DNA of 64,000 nucleotides, taken from positions 1,054,001-1,118,000 of the forward strand of contig JADJGQ010000002.1 of the NCBI GenBank assembly GCA_016708025.1. Direction: 5' to 3'. Made by a program: the position numbers and the translations under genes. Every line of letters starts with the position of its first letter. Within the stretch, counting starts at the first letter, position 1. Below the pieces are notes generated by a model, which saw only the letters and a program-made list of their open reading frames with translations, had not been told where the DNA came from and made no database searches. Below are positions 27,164-36,684 of this stretch, one piece after another. This stretch comes from a bacterium (GTDB taxonomy: Bacteria; Zixibacteria; MSB-5A5; GN15; FEB-12).

Positions 27164-27616
27164 CTAATTTCGGCTGTTTTTCGCCAGCTCTTCCAGGAAC
27201 AACTTCACCGATTTCGCTCCCGCTGCATCCGGATACGAGGCAGTTTCCATCGGCACGGCATCTTCCACATTCTGCCCCAGTCGCTCCGAAAGGGTCCGTC
27301 GGACCATATCGGCGATCCGCCGTCCGGCAATCATTGCATTCTGACGAGGGGTTTCGGGGAAGAGGAGGGCGACATGGGAGTCATCGAGAAGGGTCACAGT
27401 GTCGGTACAGCGAATGCGAGCGTTCGCCGCGTCCATGATCGATTTGACCACTTCATCAGCCCCAGTCGACATGTGCTTTCGCACAACCGTCAGGTCGAGC
27501 ACGATGAGGGAGACGAAAATGCGGTACCGTTCTGCGCGCTTCAGCTCAAGGTCGGCTTGCGCAAGAAAGGAAGCATGGTCCGAAGGTGGTAGGTGGCGAG
27601 TTTCTATCTGGCTCAT
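27164..27616 (-). CDS. Degenerate GGDEF-like domain protein, 150 aa
   Basis: The pattern FVSLIVLDLTVVRKH... DEVVKSIMDAANARIRCTDTVTLLDDSHVALLFPET... AMIAGRRIADMVRR follows the secondary structure and conserved hydrophobic positions of a diguanylate cyclase domain. The catalytic GGDEF/GGEEF signature is replaced by DDSHVALLFPE, and the phosphate-binding part is missing. It should not make c-di-GMP. It might bind nucleotides or act as a regulatory remnant. It has no sensor domain and no membrane segment. It lies downstream of the NtrC-type regulator, 265 bases away and in the same direction, and ends at its own terminator. Confidence 0.7.
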   Translation of the reverse strand: MSQIETRHLPPSDHASFLAQADLELKRAERYRIFVSLIVLDLTVVRKHMSTGADEVVKSIMDAANARIRCTDTVTLLDDSHVALLFPETPRQNAMIAGRRIADMVRRTLSERLGQNVEDAVPMETASYPDAAGAKSVKLFLEELAKNSRN

Positions 27617-27881
27617 TGCTCTTCTTTTTTTATCTCTCTGTTCAGCTTCTACACAGCAAGAACTGTTCCACTTCCAAAAAATAGCCGGTTATCAACCGAG
27701 ATAAATACGACCGAAACTCTCTAATTAGTCTCCGTTCCTCGTATGCTATTGCCAAATAGCAACTTAACTATTGTTCTCACCATCCAAGCGGTCGTTTCCG
27801 AACAGGAAAAATCCGACCTGTGCGCATGGCGATGCACAACCGAACAACCCGGAAATGCATCGAATGGTTTCCCCCGGAAGA

Positions 27882-29336
27882 TTATTTCGAGTTCAGGTCG
27901 TAGTCTTTGATCTTGTAAAGAAGTGACCGGTAGCTGATCTGGAGGATATCCGCCGCTTTGCGACGGTTCCAGTTGGTTTTGGTCAGCACCTCGGCGATCA
28001 GCTTCTTTTCTTCGCTGGCGATAGTTTTGCCCAGCCGGTTTTTGAGCGACAGATCGGCGCCAGGCTCGCTGGGACCATCGGGCTCAATCGGCTCAGCCGG
28101 CATTCCAAAGCCACCACGGGCTGCATGTCCCGCAACCGCAAGAGCCGGCTCAGGCATATACACCTGCTGTGCCGAAGAGGCCAGCAGTTCTGCCACGATC
28201 GTCTCATCCCCTCGCACCACCACCTGCTTGATCATATTCTCCAACTGGCGGACATTTCCCGGCCAATGGTAGGCGACCAACTGGTTGATGATCTCGGGGG
28301 AGAGCTGGTAGAATTCCCGCTTGTAGAGCTTGTTGTATTTCTCGAGGAAGTGGTTCACCAGTAACGGGACATCTTCCTTCCGTTGACGGAGCGACGGCAG
28401 ATAGAGGGTGATCTCATTCAGGCGATAGAAGAGGTCATCGCGGAAGCCATGTTCGGCGATCGCCTGCTCGAGATTTCGATTGGTCGCGCAGATGATCCGG
28501 ACGTCCACATGGATATTCTGTATCCCGCCAACCCGGACGAACTCCTGTTGCTCCAGCACCTGAAGCAGTTTCGACTGGAGTTCGAGCGGCATGTCGCCGA
28601 TTTCGTCGAGGAAGATCGTCCCCCGATTGGCCAGCTCGAAACGCCCCTGCTTGGTTTTGTGCGCGCCGGTGAAGGCTCCCTTTTCATAGCCGAATAGCTC
28701 GGCCTCGAGCAGGTCGCGGGGGATAGCGGCGCAATTGACTTTAACGAACGCAGCATCGCGACGCGCCGACAACTGGTGAAGCGAACGAGCGACGATCTCT
28801 TTTCCCGTGCCGGATTCGCCACGGATCAGGACGGTCAACTCGGAGTCGGCCACCTGTTCGATCAACGCTTTGACTTTATTCATCGCGGCGGAATCGCCGA
28901 TGAAATTCGAATAATTGGACTTGGATTGAAGTTCTTTCTTCAGGTCGGAAACTTCACGGCGAAGTTTCACGCGCTCCAGAACCGCGTTGATACGGGTCTC
29001 AACCTCGCGGACATCAAACGGCTTGTCGATAAACTCGGCCGCACCCAGTTTGACTGCCTCGACCACATTTTTGGTCTCGCCGTGGCCGGAGATCATGATC
29101 ACTTCCGGACGGTTGTCTACCTTGTTGAGTTTTTCGAGCACCTCGAGGCCGGTCATGCCGGGCATCTTGATATCCAGCAGGATCAGGTCGGGTCGCTCGG
29201 TGGAGACCATCTGGATCCCCTCGATCCCGTCCCGTCCGGCGACAAACTCGAAACTCGATGACAGACCTTCAGATAGAATCCAGGAGACTTTTGGGTCATC
29301 ATCAATGACTAAAATTTTGGTCTTTGTGCGTGCCAT
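27882..29336 (-). CDS. NtrC-family sigma-54-dependent response regulator, 484 aa
   Basis: Receiver domain at residues 1-120 with the acidic pocket DDD at 12-14, phospho-acceptor Asp55 and Lys105. AAA+ domain at 145-385: Walker A GESGTGKE at 173-180, the sigma-54 contact loop GAFTGA at 220-225 and Walker B FLDEIGD around 242-248. A Fis-type helix-turn-helix closes the protein (NWNRRKAADILQISYRSLLYKI). It activates sigma-54 promoters when phosphorylated. It is the last gene of the leftward operon. The two histidine kinases directly upstream are its likely partners. Confidence 0.97.
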   Translation of the reverse strand: MARTKTKILVIDDDPKVSWILSEGLSSSFEFVAGRDGIEGIQMVSTERPDLILLDIKMPGMTGLEVLEKLNKVDNRPEVIMISGHGETKNVVEAVKLGAAEFIDKPFDVREVETRINAVLERVKLRREVSDLKKELQSKSNYSNFIGDSAAMNKVKALIEQVADSELTVLIRGESGTGKEIVARSLHQLSARRDAAFVKVNCAAIPRDLLEAELFGYEKGAFTGAHKTKQGRFELANRGTIFLDEIGDMPLELQSKLLQVLEQQEFVRVGGIQNIHVDVRIICATNRNLEQAIAEHGFRDDLFYRLNEITLYLPSLRQRKEDVPLLVNHFLEKYNKLYKREFYQLSPEIINQLVAYHWPGNVRQLENMIKQVVVRGDETIVAELLASSAQQVYMPEPALAVAGHAARGGFGMPAEPIEPDGPSEPGADLSLKNRLGKTIASEEKKLIAEVLTKTNWNRRKAADILQISYRSLLYKIKDYDLNSK

Positions 29337-29443
29337 ATTTTTCCAGTATGCAATTGAAATCAGATAGTGATAAGTATCGGCAGGCTAGATGAAGAATCAA
29401 GCCTAAACTCACGCCGATTGCCACTTTTTCGCAAGAAAATGCA

Positions 29444-31585
29444 CTAGGCGGACTGAATCGGGAGATAAACCGTAAAGGTTGTCCCTTGTCCCTCAACCGA
29501 TTCCACCCGAAGAGTACCGGCATGGGCGGAAATGATCCGCTCAACCACCGACAGCCCCAGCCCGGTTCCGGTCTCTTTGGTCGTGTAATAGCGGTCGAAA
29601 ATTCGCGCCAACACCTCTTTTTTGATACCGACACCGGTATCGATCACCCGGATAGCAAGGAAGTTGTGCTTTTTGTGTGGCGGTCGTTCCACCAGCCCGT
29701 GGACACTGAGAGTCCCGCCCGACTGCATGGCATCGATCGCATTAATGAAGAGATTGAGAAACATCTCGAGGATCTGATTCCGGTTGACGAAAGTCTCCCA
29801 CTGCCCTTCCTCGAACTTGGCCGAAAACTGCACCTTGTATTTGCGCATATCCGGCCCGACCAGTTCGGCGGCACGCTGGACTGTCTGGCGAAGGTCAACC
29901 TGATTGGTTTCGTACTTGTTTGGGTTGGAGAAATCGATCAGTTCATGCACCAGTTCATCCATGCGGGAGATCTCAGACCCCATCAAATCGAAAACATCTG
30001 AGTTTTTGTCGGTGTCTACCCTCTGACGGAGGATCTGCACCCCCCCGGAGATATTGGTCAACGGTTTTCGAAGGTCGTGTGAGATCTCCGAGATCATATT
30101 CCCCATAGTGAGCAGGCGGGTACCATTCAGGATAGCTTTCTCCCGCTCGAACAACAGCGCGGACTGTGACACCACCAGCTTGGCCAGCGAGATATCGTCA
30201 TCGCTGTAGTCGCGGTCGGACTTGGCGCCAAAACAGAAGAGGTGCGCCAGTTCGTCGTTACGCAGGATCGGGATCGCCATGAAGCCTCGCCCGGGATCCG
30301 GGTAATGGACAAACGCGGTCAGCCGTTCGCCGACCAGATCGGAGATCAGCCGGACATCCTCAAGATCAAACGCTTCCAGGTCGGCTCCCTGGATGACGAT
30401 CGTCTCGCGGTCGATCGCGGCCAGATTGATCCGTCCCGATTCAGTCAGCGGGATATTGGCATCGCCGATCGCGGCATCCGGAATGAGCGCCTTGTTGCTC
30501 GGCTCCCAGTTGAACCAGATGGCGTAATCGATCGGGAATATGCGCGACAACTTCTTGACCAGCAACGCGCGAAACTGATAGAAAGACTGGATCGAGGAGA
30601 GTTCGTTGGTCACTTCGTGCAGTATCTCGAATTCGATCAACCGTCGACGGCTCCGCTCGAATTGGTAGGCATCATCGACCGCCACCGCTGCCTGCGAGGC
30701 GAAGGTCGTCAGCAACCGAAGGTCATCCTGCGTAAAGGCTTTCTCGCCTTCCTTATTCGCCATATTAATGACGCCGAGGATCGTATTTTTGATTCGCAAC
30801 GGAACCGACAGGAGAGAGGCAGACCCATACCGCTCCTTGTTGATCCGCTTGAAGCGCGGGTCATGCTCGACATCCGCGATTATGATCGGTTCGCCGGTTT
30901 CGGCGACATGTCCGGCAATTGATTCACCGACAGGTAGACGGGTGCTTTCCACAATCTCATCAGCGAGGCCGATTGCCGCCTCGATCGTCAGGCATTCGCG
31001 GCGTTCATCAAACAGCATGATCGAACCGACCTGCGCCTCTGTCACGGTCGCTGCCAGCGCGACTATTTGGCGCAGCAACTCCTGCAAATTGGCGGTGGAG
31101 CCGATCGACTTGCCTGCCTCGTAGAGTGCATTCAATTCGCCAATGCGACGCTCAAGGATAAGATTAGAGAGCTTGAGTTCTTCGAGCAGCCGAAGTCTGG
31201 CTATCTCCGAACGGCGCTTGTCGAGCGCACGACGGACCGCCAGTTCGAGATAAGCGAATTCAACCGGTTTGAGAAGATAATCATATGCCCCCTGCGCGAT
31301 AGCATCGAGCGCCGTCTGCAATGAGGCGTAACCGGTCATCAGGATAACCGGGATCCCTTCGTCTATATGCTTCACCGCTTTGAGGATCTCAAGGCCGTCA
31401 AGATCAGGCATCTTGATATCGGTGATCACCAGATCGACCTTTTCGCCGCGGATAGCTTCGACCGCTTCCGGGGAGCGCTGGAAACTGGAAACGCGATAGC
31501 CGTTCCCTTCCAGAAGCGCGGTCAGCGATTCGCACATCCGCTTTTCGTCGTCGATTATGACAATCTTTTCCGCTAATGGTGTCAC
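29444..31585 (-). CDS. Hybrid receiver-GAF-GAF histidine kinase, 713 aa
   Basis: Domain order: receiver (1-120, Asp56 as acceptor, Lys106), coiled linker, first GAF domain (about 160-310, with SIMLFDERRECLTIEAA and GSASLLSVPLRIKNTILGVINMAN), a second GAF-like domain (about 335-480), HisKA with His503 in SEISHDLRKPLTNI, then HATPase_c with NLFINAIDAM, DTGVGI and TGLGLSV. It is soluble and lacks any membrane segment. A receiver at the N-terminus means its own kinase activity is set by phosphorylation from another kinase, possibly the one encoded just upstream with 4 bases between them. Confidence 0.95.
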   Translation of the reverse strand: MTPLAEKIVIIDDEKRMCESLTALLEGNGYRVSSFQRSPEAVEAIRGEKVDLVITDIKMPDLDGLEILKAVKHIDEGIPVILMTGYASLQTALDAIAQGAYDYLLKPVEFAYLELAVRRALDKRRSEIARLRLLEELKLSNLILERRIGELNALYEAGKSIGSTANLQELLRQIVALAATVTEAQVGSIMLFDERRECLTIEAAIGLADEIVESTRLPVGESIAGHVAETGEPIIIADVEHDPRFKRINKERYGSASLLSVPLRIKNTILGVINMANKEGEKAFTQDDLRLLTTFASQAAVAVDDAYQFERSRRRLIEFEILHEVTNELSSIQSFYQFRALLVKKLSRIFPIDYAIWFNWEPSNKALIPDAAIGDANIPLTESGRINLAAIDRETIVIQGADLEAFDLEDVRLISDLVGERLTAFVHYPDPGRGFMAIPILRNDELAHLFCFGAKSDRDYSDDDISLAKLVVSQSALLFEREKAILNGTRLLTMGNMISEISHDLRKPLTNISGGVQILRQRVDTDKNSDVFDLMGSEISRMDELVHELIDFSNPNKYETNQVDLRQTVQRAAELVGPDMRKYKVQFSAKFEEGQWETFVNRNQILEMFLNLFINAIDAMQSGGTLSVHGLVERPPHKKHNFLAIRVIDTGVGIKKEVLARIFDRYYTTKETGTGLGLSVVERIISAHAGTLRVESVEGQGTTFTVYLPIQSA

Positions 31586-31589
31586 CGAT

Positions 31590-32984
31590 TTAGTCCTCTT
31601 TGGCGGCGGGGAGCGTTATCTCAAAGCAGCTCCCGGGGTTGAGATTCCTAAATGTTATCGACCCATTATGGCTTTTAATTATCCCATAGCAGACCGAAAG
31701 ACCCAGGCCGGTCCCTTTCCCCACCTCTTTGGTCGTGAAAAACGGCTCAAAAATGTGAGCAGCAACATCGGCCGGTATTCCTGGCCCCGTATCGCAGACC
31801 TCGATCACTACCTGGTGGTCGGTCCGTCGTCCCTGAAGGATCACCTTACCGCCATCCGGCATAGCGTCGCGGGCATTGATCAGCAGATTGAGAAAAACCT
31901 GTTTCAGGCTGTCGACCGAACCCATCACGATATACGGCCCATGCGGGAGACGCTGTTCGATCTCAACTCCCGCAGATTCAAGCAAACGACCCGTGAAAGA
32001 GAGCACATCCTCGATTACCGCATTCAGGTCGACCCGATTCATCTCCATCGGCTGCGGGCGATGGAAATCGAGCAGTTGACGGACGATCGACGCGATCCGA
32101 TCGATCTCACCCTCAACCACCCCAAGATGCCCCATGGAGGATGGATTCTCCGCGATCGAACGACGTATCAATAGCAGATAGTTTTTGATGATCCCAAGCG
32201 GGTTGTTGACCTCATGCGCGATCGAGGCGGACATCTGGCCGAGTGCGGCCAGACGTTCCGTCTGCAGCAACTGCTGCTGGGCTTCGCGCAATGCGGTAGT
32301 CGCCATCTTTTCCGCTTCATACAGGCGCGCATTCTCGATAGCGACGGCGATCTGGTTTCCCAGAATGGAAAGGAACTCAAGATCATCGAGTTGGAACTCT
32401 CGCCCTGATATCTTATCCGACATCGCGAACAGCCCGATCAATCGCGTCTGATAGATGAGCGGAACTATGATGCCTGAGTGAAAATGCTGCAGGATCTCCA
32501 GGTCATGCTCTTCGGCAACCTCATTGACAAGATCCTGCACCAGTACGGGACGGTTGAGTCGCGTGATATAATCGATCAGTTTGCTTTGCTCGCGGAATGC
32601 CTGTCCCTGGGTGGGGAAGGAGCCCGACCCCTTGCTTTTGACCAGACAGAACGCCTGTTTGCACTCTTCTCCTTTGAGGAATATCCCCCCCTTGAGTGCG
32701 CCTACCTGCCCGAGGCAGGTGAAGATAAACGTATCGAGCAGTGATTGATACTTGAGGACGGCGTTGAAATTCCGGCTGATCTCGAAGATCGTGTAGAGGT
32801 CGAAGATCTTTCGCTTGAGCTGGCGGTTGCTGTCGGTCAGTTCGCCGACTTTTTCCTCGAGCTGCGACCGAAGTTGCACTATCGCGTCGGACTCGACCGC
32901 ACCGGCGGTCTTGCGCGGCGCACGCGGTTTCGCCGCAGGGCGGCGATTGGTCTGCTTCTTCGGCTTTGCAGTTTCGTCGGTCAT
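31590..32984 (-). CDS. GAF-domain histidine kinase, 464 aa
   Basis: A basic, Ala/Pro-rich N-terminus (KPKKQTNRRPAAKPRAPRK) is followed by a coiled coil (30-75), a GAF domain (75-225), HisKA with His257 in SIAHEVNNPLGIIKN, and HATPase_c with FLNLLINARDAM, DTGPGIP and GKGTGLGLSV. No membrane segment, so it senses a cytoplasmic signal. Its ATG overlaps the folC stop as ATGA, and the next kinase starts 4 bases after its end. This suggests a cascade from this kinase through the hybrid kinase to the NtrC regulator. Confidence 0.95.
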   Translation of the reverse strand: MTDETAKPKKQTNRRPAAKPRAPRKTAGAVESDAIVQLRSQLEEKVGELTDSNRQLKRKIFDLYTIFEISRNFNAVLKYQSLLDTFIFTCLGQVGALKGGIFLKGEECKQAFCLVKSKGSGSFPTQGQAFREQSKLIDYITRLNRPVLVQDLVNEVAEEHDLEILQHFHSGIIVPLIYQTRLIGLFAMSDKISGREFQLDDLEFLSILGNQIAVAIENARLYEAEKMATTALREAQQQLLQTERLAALGQMSASIAHEVNNPLGIIKNYLLLIRRSIAENPSSMGHLGVVEGEIDRIASIVRQLLDFHRPQPMEMNRVDLNAVIEDVLSFTGRLLESAGVEIEQRLPHGPYIVMGSVDSLKQVFLNLLINARDAMPDGGKVILQGRRTDHQVVIEVCDTGPGIPADVAAHIFEPFFTTKEVGKGTGLGLSVCYGIIKSHNGSITFRNLNPGSCFEITLPAAKED

Positions 32985-34257
32985 GACTTCCCGTACGTTT
33001 GCAGGAATTCTCCAACTAGGTAGTGTGACCCGATCACGGCGACAATATCGTCATTATCAATATCCGGCAACAACAGCTTTATCGCGGTCTTGAGGTCGGC
33101 ACATTTCCAGACCGGCAACCCCTTGAAGTCGATCGTCTCAACCATCTCTTTCGGGCTGACCGAGCGGTGGGTCTTCATATTGACCAGCATATAGCGCCGT
33201 CCGATCTGCCAGAACGTGTCAAACATCGTCTGGTGGTCTTTACGTTTGACCAGCCCGATGATGATCGCCGGGCGATGTTTCGGGAAGCGCCGCTTGTACG
33301 ATGCGACAAACGCTTCCGCGCCACCTGCGTTGTGGCAGACATCGAGTACAAAGGTCGGCATCCCTTTTGGCTTGATCACCTGGAAACGTCCGGACCAATC
33401 GGTATGCCGGATCCCTTCCACCACCGCCTTTTTGCTCACCGTCAGTCCGCTCGCTTTGAGCACGGAAAGCGCCTTGAGCGCCAGCGCCGCATTGGTCAAC
33501 TGGTGGGTGCCAATCAGCGCCGGTTTCAGCTTCTTGAACGAAAATTGCGGTGATTTGAAATCGAGCGCAAACCGCTCCGGATGACTGGTAAAGTCATTTG
33601 GCGTCAGTTTCGCCAACGTGGCGCCAACCTTTTTGCACCGTTCGCGCATTACTTTCTCGGCATCGCGGGGGAGCATCCCGATCAGGTGCGGAACATCTTT
33701 CTTGATTATCCCCGCCTTCTCACCGGCGATCTTTTTGATACTCCGCCCCAGTATCTCCACATGGTCGAAACTGATATCCGTGCAAATAGTCAAGTCGGGA
33801 GTCAGCACATTGGTGGCGTCGAGACGTCCCCCGAGGCCAACCTCGATCACGGCGATATCAATCTTACTGTCGCGGAAATATTCGAAAGCGAGAGCGGTGA
33901 CTACTTCAAAGAACGAGAGTTTTTTTTTACCAGTACCGAGCGGTACCGGTCGACAAACTTCTGGATCGCCTGTTTCCTGATCGGCGCCCCGTTCACTTTC
34001 ACCCGCTCGCGGAAATCTACCAGATGGGGTGATGTATACAGCCCGACTTTGTACCCCTGCGCCTGCAGCGCCGACGCGATCATCGCGCAGGTCGAACCTT
34101 TACCGTTGGTGCCGGCTACATGAATGGTCCGATATTCATTCTGCGGGTCACCCAGTGAACGCAGAAATTCTGATATATTCTCCAACCCCAGTTTCATGCC
34201 GAAAAATTCCCGCGAAAGCAGGAATTTCTCCGCCTGGGGATAGCTATGTTCTCTCAC
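32981..34257 (-). CDS. folC: FolC, folylpolyglutamate/dihydrofolate synthase, frameshifted at an A9 run
   Basis: The GTG at 34257 overlaps the accD stop. The first frame gives the N-terminal part with the P-loop TIHVAGTNGKGST and the YTSPHLVDFRERV motif, then stops. The rest resumes in another frame: LSFFEVVTALAFEYF, IEVGLGGRLDATNV, FDHVEILG, and the C-terminal domain with FVLDVCHNAGGAEAF. The break lies at nine consecutive A on the coding strand (plus-strand T at 33930-33938). Adding one base restores a 425-aa protein, the usual FolC length. The enzyme adds glutamate to folates and makes dihydrofolate. A run of nine A also favours polymerase slippage, so the gene may be functional as it stands. 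Confidence 0.9.
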
Positions 34258-35102
34258 GATGGTTCTCCTCCGAAATAGCGAAGCAATCTGATCGTTGTCT
34301 CACGGAGATCTTTCCGTTCGACGATCTTGTCGAGAAATCCTTTATCCATAAAGAACTCGGATGACTGGAATCCTTCCGGAAGATCCTGCCCGATCGTCTG
34401 TTGAATGACGCGCGGTCCGGCGAACCCTAGCAGCGCTTTGGGCTCGGCGATGATCACATCGCCCAGCGAGGCATACGAAGCCATCACACCGGCAGTGGTC
34501 GGGTTAGTCAGGATCGAAATATACGGGAGTCTCTTTTCGGCCAGCACTGCCAGCAACGCCGAAGTCTTGGCCATCTGCATCAGCGAAAGAATCCCTTCCT
34601 GCATGCGGGCGCCGCCCGAACAGGAAACGATGATCAACGGCTTGTTCCCTTCGATCGCGCGGTCGATCGCGCGAGCGATCTTTTCACCAACCACCGAACC
34701 CATCGAGCCGCCGATAAACGAAAAATCCATGATCGCAAAGGAGATCGGGATCCCGCCCATCTCCGCCGGTCCGGCGATCACCCCCTCAACCGATTCGGCC
34801 TTGGCCGAGGCATCACGCAATCTGTCGGGATACCGCTTGGAATCTTTGAAATGCAGCGGATCACCCGAAACGAGATTGTTGTCCATCTCTTCGATCCGTC
34901 CGCCATCCAGCAACAACTGGATATACTTACGGGACGGTATACGGAAATGAAAATTGCAGGCCGGGCAGACCCACAACAACTGTTCCATCTTTTTGCTGTA
35001 GACGATCTCACCACAGGAGGTGCACTTGGTCCAGAGACCTTCCGGTATATTGCGCTTCTCCTGGGGGACGATGCCTGAGCGTGCTTTACGGAACCATTCC
35101 AT
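34254..35102 (-). CDS. accD: AccD, acetyl-CoA carboxylase carboxyltransferase beta subunit
   Basis: 282 aa with the N-terminal zinc ribbon (CTSC at 27-30 and CPAC about 20 residues on) and the crotonase-fold carboxyltransferase domain, including FSFIGGSMGSVVGEKI, SGGARMQEG and TNPTTAGVMASYASLGD. It transfers the carboxyl group from biotin to acetyl-CoA with AccA, the first step of fatty-acid synthesis. Its stop overlaps the GTG of folC, an accD-folC pairing seen widely in bacteria. No accA lies in the window. Confidence 0.97.
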   Translation of the reverse strand: MEWFRKARSGIVPQEKRNIPEGLWTKCTSCGEIVYSKKMEQLLWVCPACNFHFRIPSRKYIQLLLDGGRIEEMDNNLVSGDPLHFKDSKRYPDRLRDASAKAESVEGVIAGPAEMGGIPISFAIMDFSFIGGSMGSVVGEKIARAIDRAIEGNKPLIIVSCSGGARMQEGILSLMQMAKTSALLAVLAEKRLPYISILTNPTTAGVMASYASLGDVIIAEPKALLGFAGPRVIQQTIGQDLPEGFQSSEFFMDKGFLDKIVERKDLRETTIRLLRYFGGEPS

Positions 35103-35104
35103 AG

Positions 35105-35620
35105 TTAATTCATATCCTTGTCATCAGTCAAATGGCGGACCATCACCAGTGCATCCTCGATAGGGCGACGGTAATAATTGGGCCGCCGGTACAGGAGCTC
35201 GAAGTTGTACTTTTCGTAGAAGCGTATCGCTTCCATATTCGATGGTCTCACTTCGAGCAGGATGAGGGTACAATCGAACTCCGCAACGATCTCTAAGATA
35301 CGATCCAGAAGCAGCTTAGCAACTGATTTTCTGCGCCAGACCGGGTCGACCGCTATGTTGGTCAGGTGAGACTCATCGGCTACAATAAGATAGCATCCGT
35401 AGCCGACGATCGCGCCATTCAGTTCCGCGACGATCGCCCCCCAGTATGGTCCCTTCAATTGCTCAACAAATGCCGTGCGCGGCCAGGGATCGGAGAACGC
35501 AATGCGCTCCAACTCCATCACGCGCTCGATATCCGCCTCCACCATCGGCCGAATGCTGATATTACTGACCGGCTTGTCCGTGTCGCTGATCAAAGCGAAG
35601 CTCCGCCTGTGATTTTCCAT
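35105..35620 (-). CDS. rimI: RimI, ribosomal-protein-S18-alanine N-acetyltransferase
   Basis: GNAT protein of the RimI type: ISIRPMVEADIERVMELERIAFSDPWP at its start, acetyl-CoA loop DPVWRRKSVAKLLLDRIL, and LEVRPSNMEAIRFYEKYNFELL near the end. The ATG at 35620 gives 171 aa and overlaps the end of tsaB by 59 bases; a shorter start closer to the conserved ISIRPM is possible. In many bacteria rimI sits with tsaB and tsaE, as it does here. It acetylates the N-terminus of ribosomal protein S18 or related targets. The acetyl-CoA loop is Arg-Arg-Lys-Ser-Val rather than the common R-x-x-G-x-G/A, a mild oddity. Confidence 0.88.
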   Translation of the reverse strand: MENHRRSFALISDTDKPVSNISIRPMVEADIERVMELERIAFSDPWPRTAFVEQLKGPYWGAIVAELNGAIVGYGCYLIVADESHLTNIAVDPVWRRKSVAKLLLDRILEIVAEFDCTLILLEVRPSNMEAIRFYEKYNFELLYRRPNYYRRPIEDALVMVRHLTDDKDMN

Positions 35621-36254
35621 AATAGAGCGGCTCCAGTTTGCCGATATCCGCAAACTCGCCGATCTGCAATTTGTGTCTTCCGATGTAATGAAGATCCGCC
35701 GGGCCGAAATTGATCCGCGGCACCACCACATTCGCCCCTGCAATCAATCTGTTCAGATCGAGGCCGATCCCGGCAACCGGACGGTCATTGAGATACTCTT
35801 TCAACCTCTCTTCAGGAACGGCATCAACCGCGTGCAGGTCGACATTCCCTTCCTTCACCGTCGCCACCAGATATTCGCCGCGACGCACCTGTATCATGAC
35901 CAGCACCGGTTCGGGATGATTGCGCAACAGAAACGCCGCAACCTCATAAAGCGAAACCGAGGCGATCGGTATAGAGAGCGCCGATGCCATCCCTTTCGCG
36001 ATTGCCAACCCTATGCGAAGCCCGGTGAATGATCCGGGGCCTGAGGAAACTACTATCCCCTCCAACTGCTTGACCTCGCCGCCCGCCGAATTGAAAAGAT
36101 CGGTCATCTTGCGAACGATCACCTGGCCATGCGAACGGTCCACCTGATCGGTGGCGGTGACTATGCGGTCTTCACCAAAACTGAGCGCTAGTTTTAGTTC
36201 CGGTGTAGAGGTCTCTATCGCCAGCACATTGTCGAATTGCCGTTCTGTTGTCAT
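35562..36254 (-). CDS. tsaB: TsaB, t6A tRNA-modification protein
   Basis: 230 aa from the ATG at 36254, which overlaps the tsaE stop as ATGA; the frame is open further upstream, but that part duplicates tsaE. ASKHA-fold features: VLAIETSTPELKLAL at the start, SHGQVIVRKM and VVSSGPGSFTGLRIGLAIAKGMA. TsaB pairs with TsaD and TsaE to place threonylcarbamoyl on A37 of tRNAs reading ANN codons. tsaD and tsaC are not in the window. Confidence 0.95.
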   Translation of the reverse strand: MTTERQFDNVLAIETSTPELKLALSFGEDRIVTATDQVDRSHGQVIVRKMTDLFNSAGGEVKQLEGIVVSSGPGSFTGLRIGLAIAKGMASALSIPIASVSLYEVAAFLLRNHPEPVLVMIQVRRGEYLVATVKEGNVDLHAVDAVPEERLKEYLNDRPVAGIGLDLNRLIAGANVVVPRINFGPADLHYIGRHKLQIGEFADIGKLEPLYYGKSQAELRFDQRHGQAGQ

Positions 36255-36682
36255 TGGACCAGCGCTATCTGGATCTCTCGCTCCGTTTCGGATTTCATCA
36301 CAAAATCGATCTGGTAGTAGCGAGAAGGGAGGAGCCCGACCGCCTTTTCTCCCCATTCAACCACCACGATCCCATCGCGTAACAAATAGTCATCCCAGCC
36401 GATCTCGTACAACTCCGCGGGATTCTTGATCCGATAGAGATCAAAGTGATAAAGCGGCAATTCGCCGGGATATTCATTGACCATACCAAATGAGGGAGAG
36501 CTGACCATCGATTCCTGCAACCCCAGCCCTTGTACCAGCCCACGCACAAAAACTGTTTTCCCCGAACCAAGTGGTCCGGTCAGCACGAGCAGGTCGCCCG
36601 TGACAAAAGATGCCGCCAGACGCTTCGCCAGCGCCAGCGTCTCTTCTTCCGAATGCGAGGTAATAGCCAGAACCCGACCCAC
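36251..36682 (-). CDS. tsaE: TsaE, t6A ATPase
   Basis: 143-aa P-loop protein: Walker A GPLGSGKT, followed by LVQGLGLQ, SPSFGMVNEYPGELPLYHFDLYRI and VVVEWGEKA, all typical of TsaE. It starts with GTG two bases after the porX stop and overlaps tsaB by four bases, so translation of the three is coupled. It supplies ATP hydrolysis that resets the TsaBD complex. Confidence 0.95.
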   Translation of the reverse strand: MGRVLAITSHSEEETLALAKRLAASFVTGDLLVLTGPLGSGKTVFVRGLVQGLGLQESMVSSPSFGMVNEYPGELPLYHFDLYRIKNPAELYEIGWDDYLLRDGIVVVEWGEKAVGLLPSRYYQIDFVMKSETEREIQIALVQ

Positions 36683-36684
36683 CT

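Noticed and set aside
33901..34257. Separate 118-aa gene ahead of folC
   Set aside because: It holds the FolC P-loop and ends at the A9 run; it is the N-terminal part of folC.
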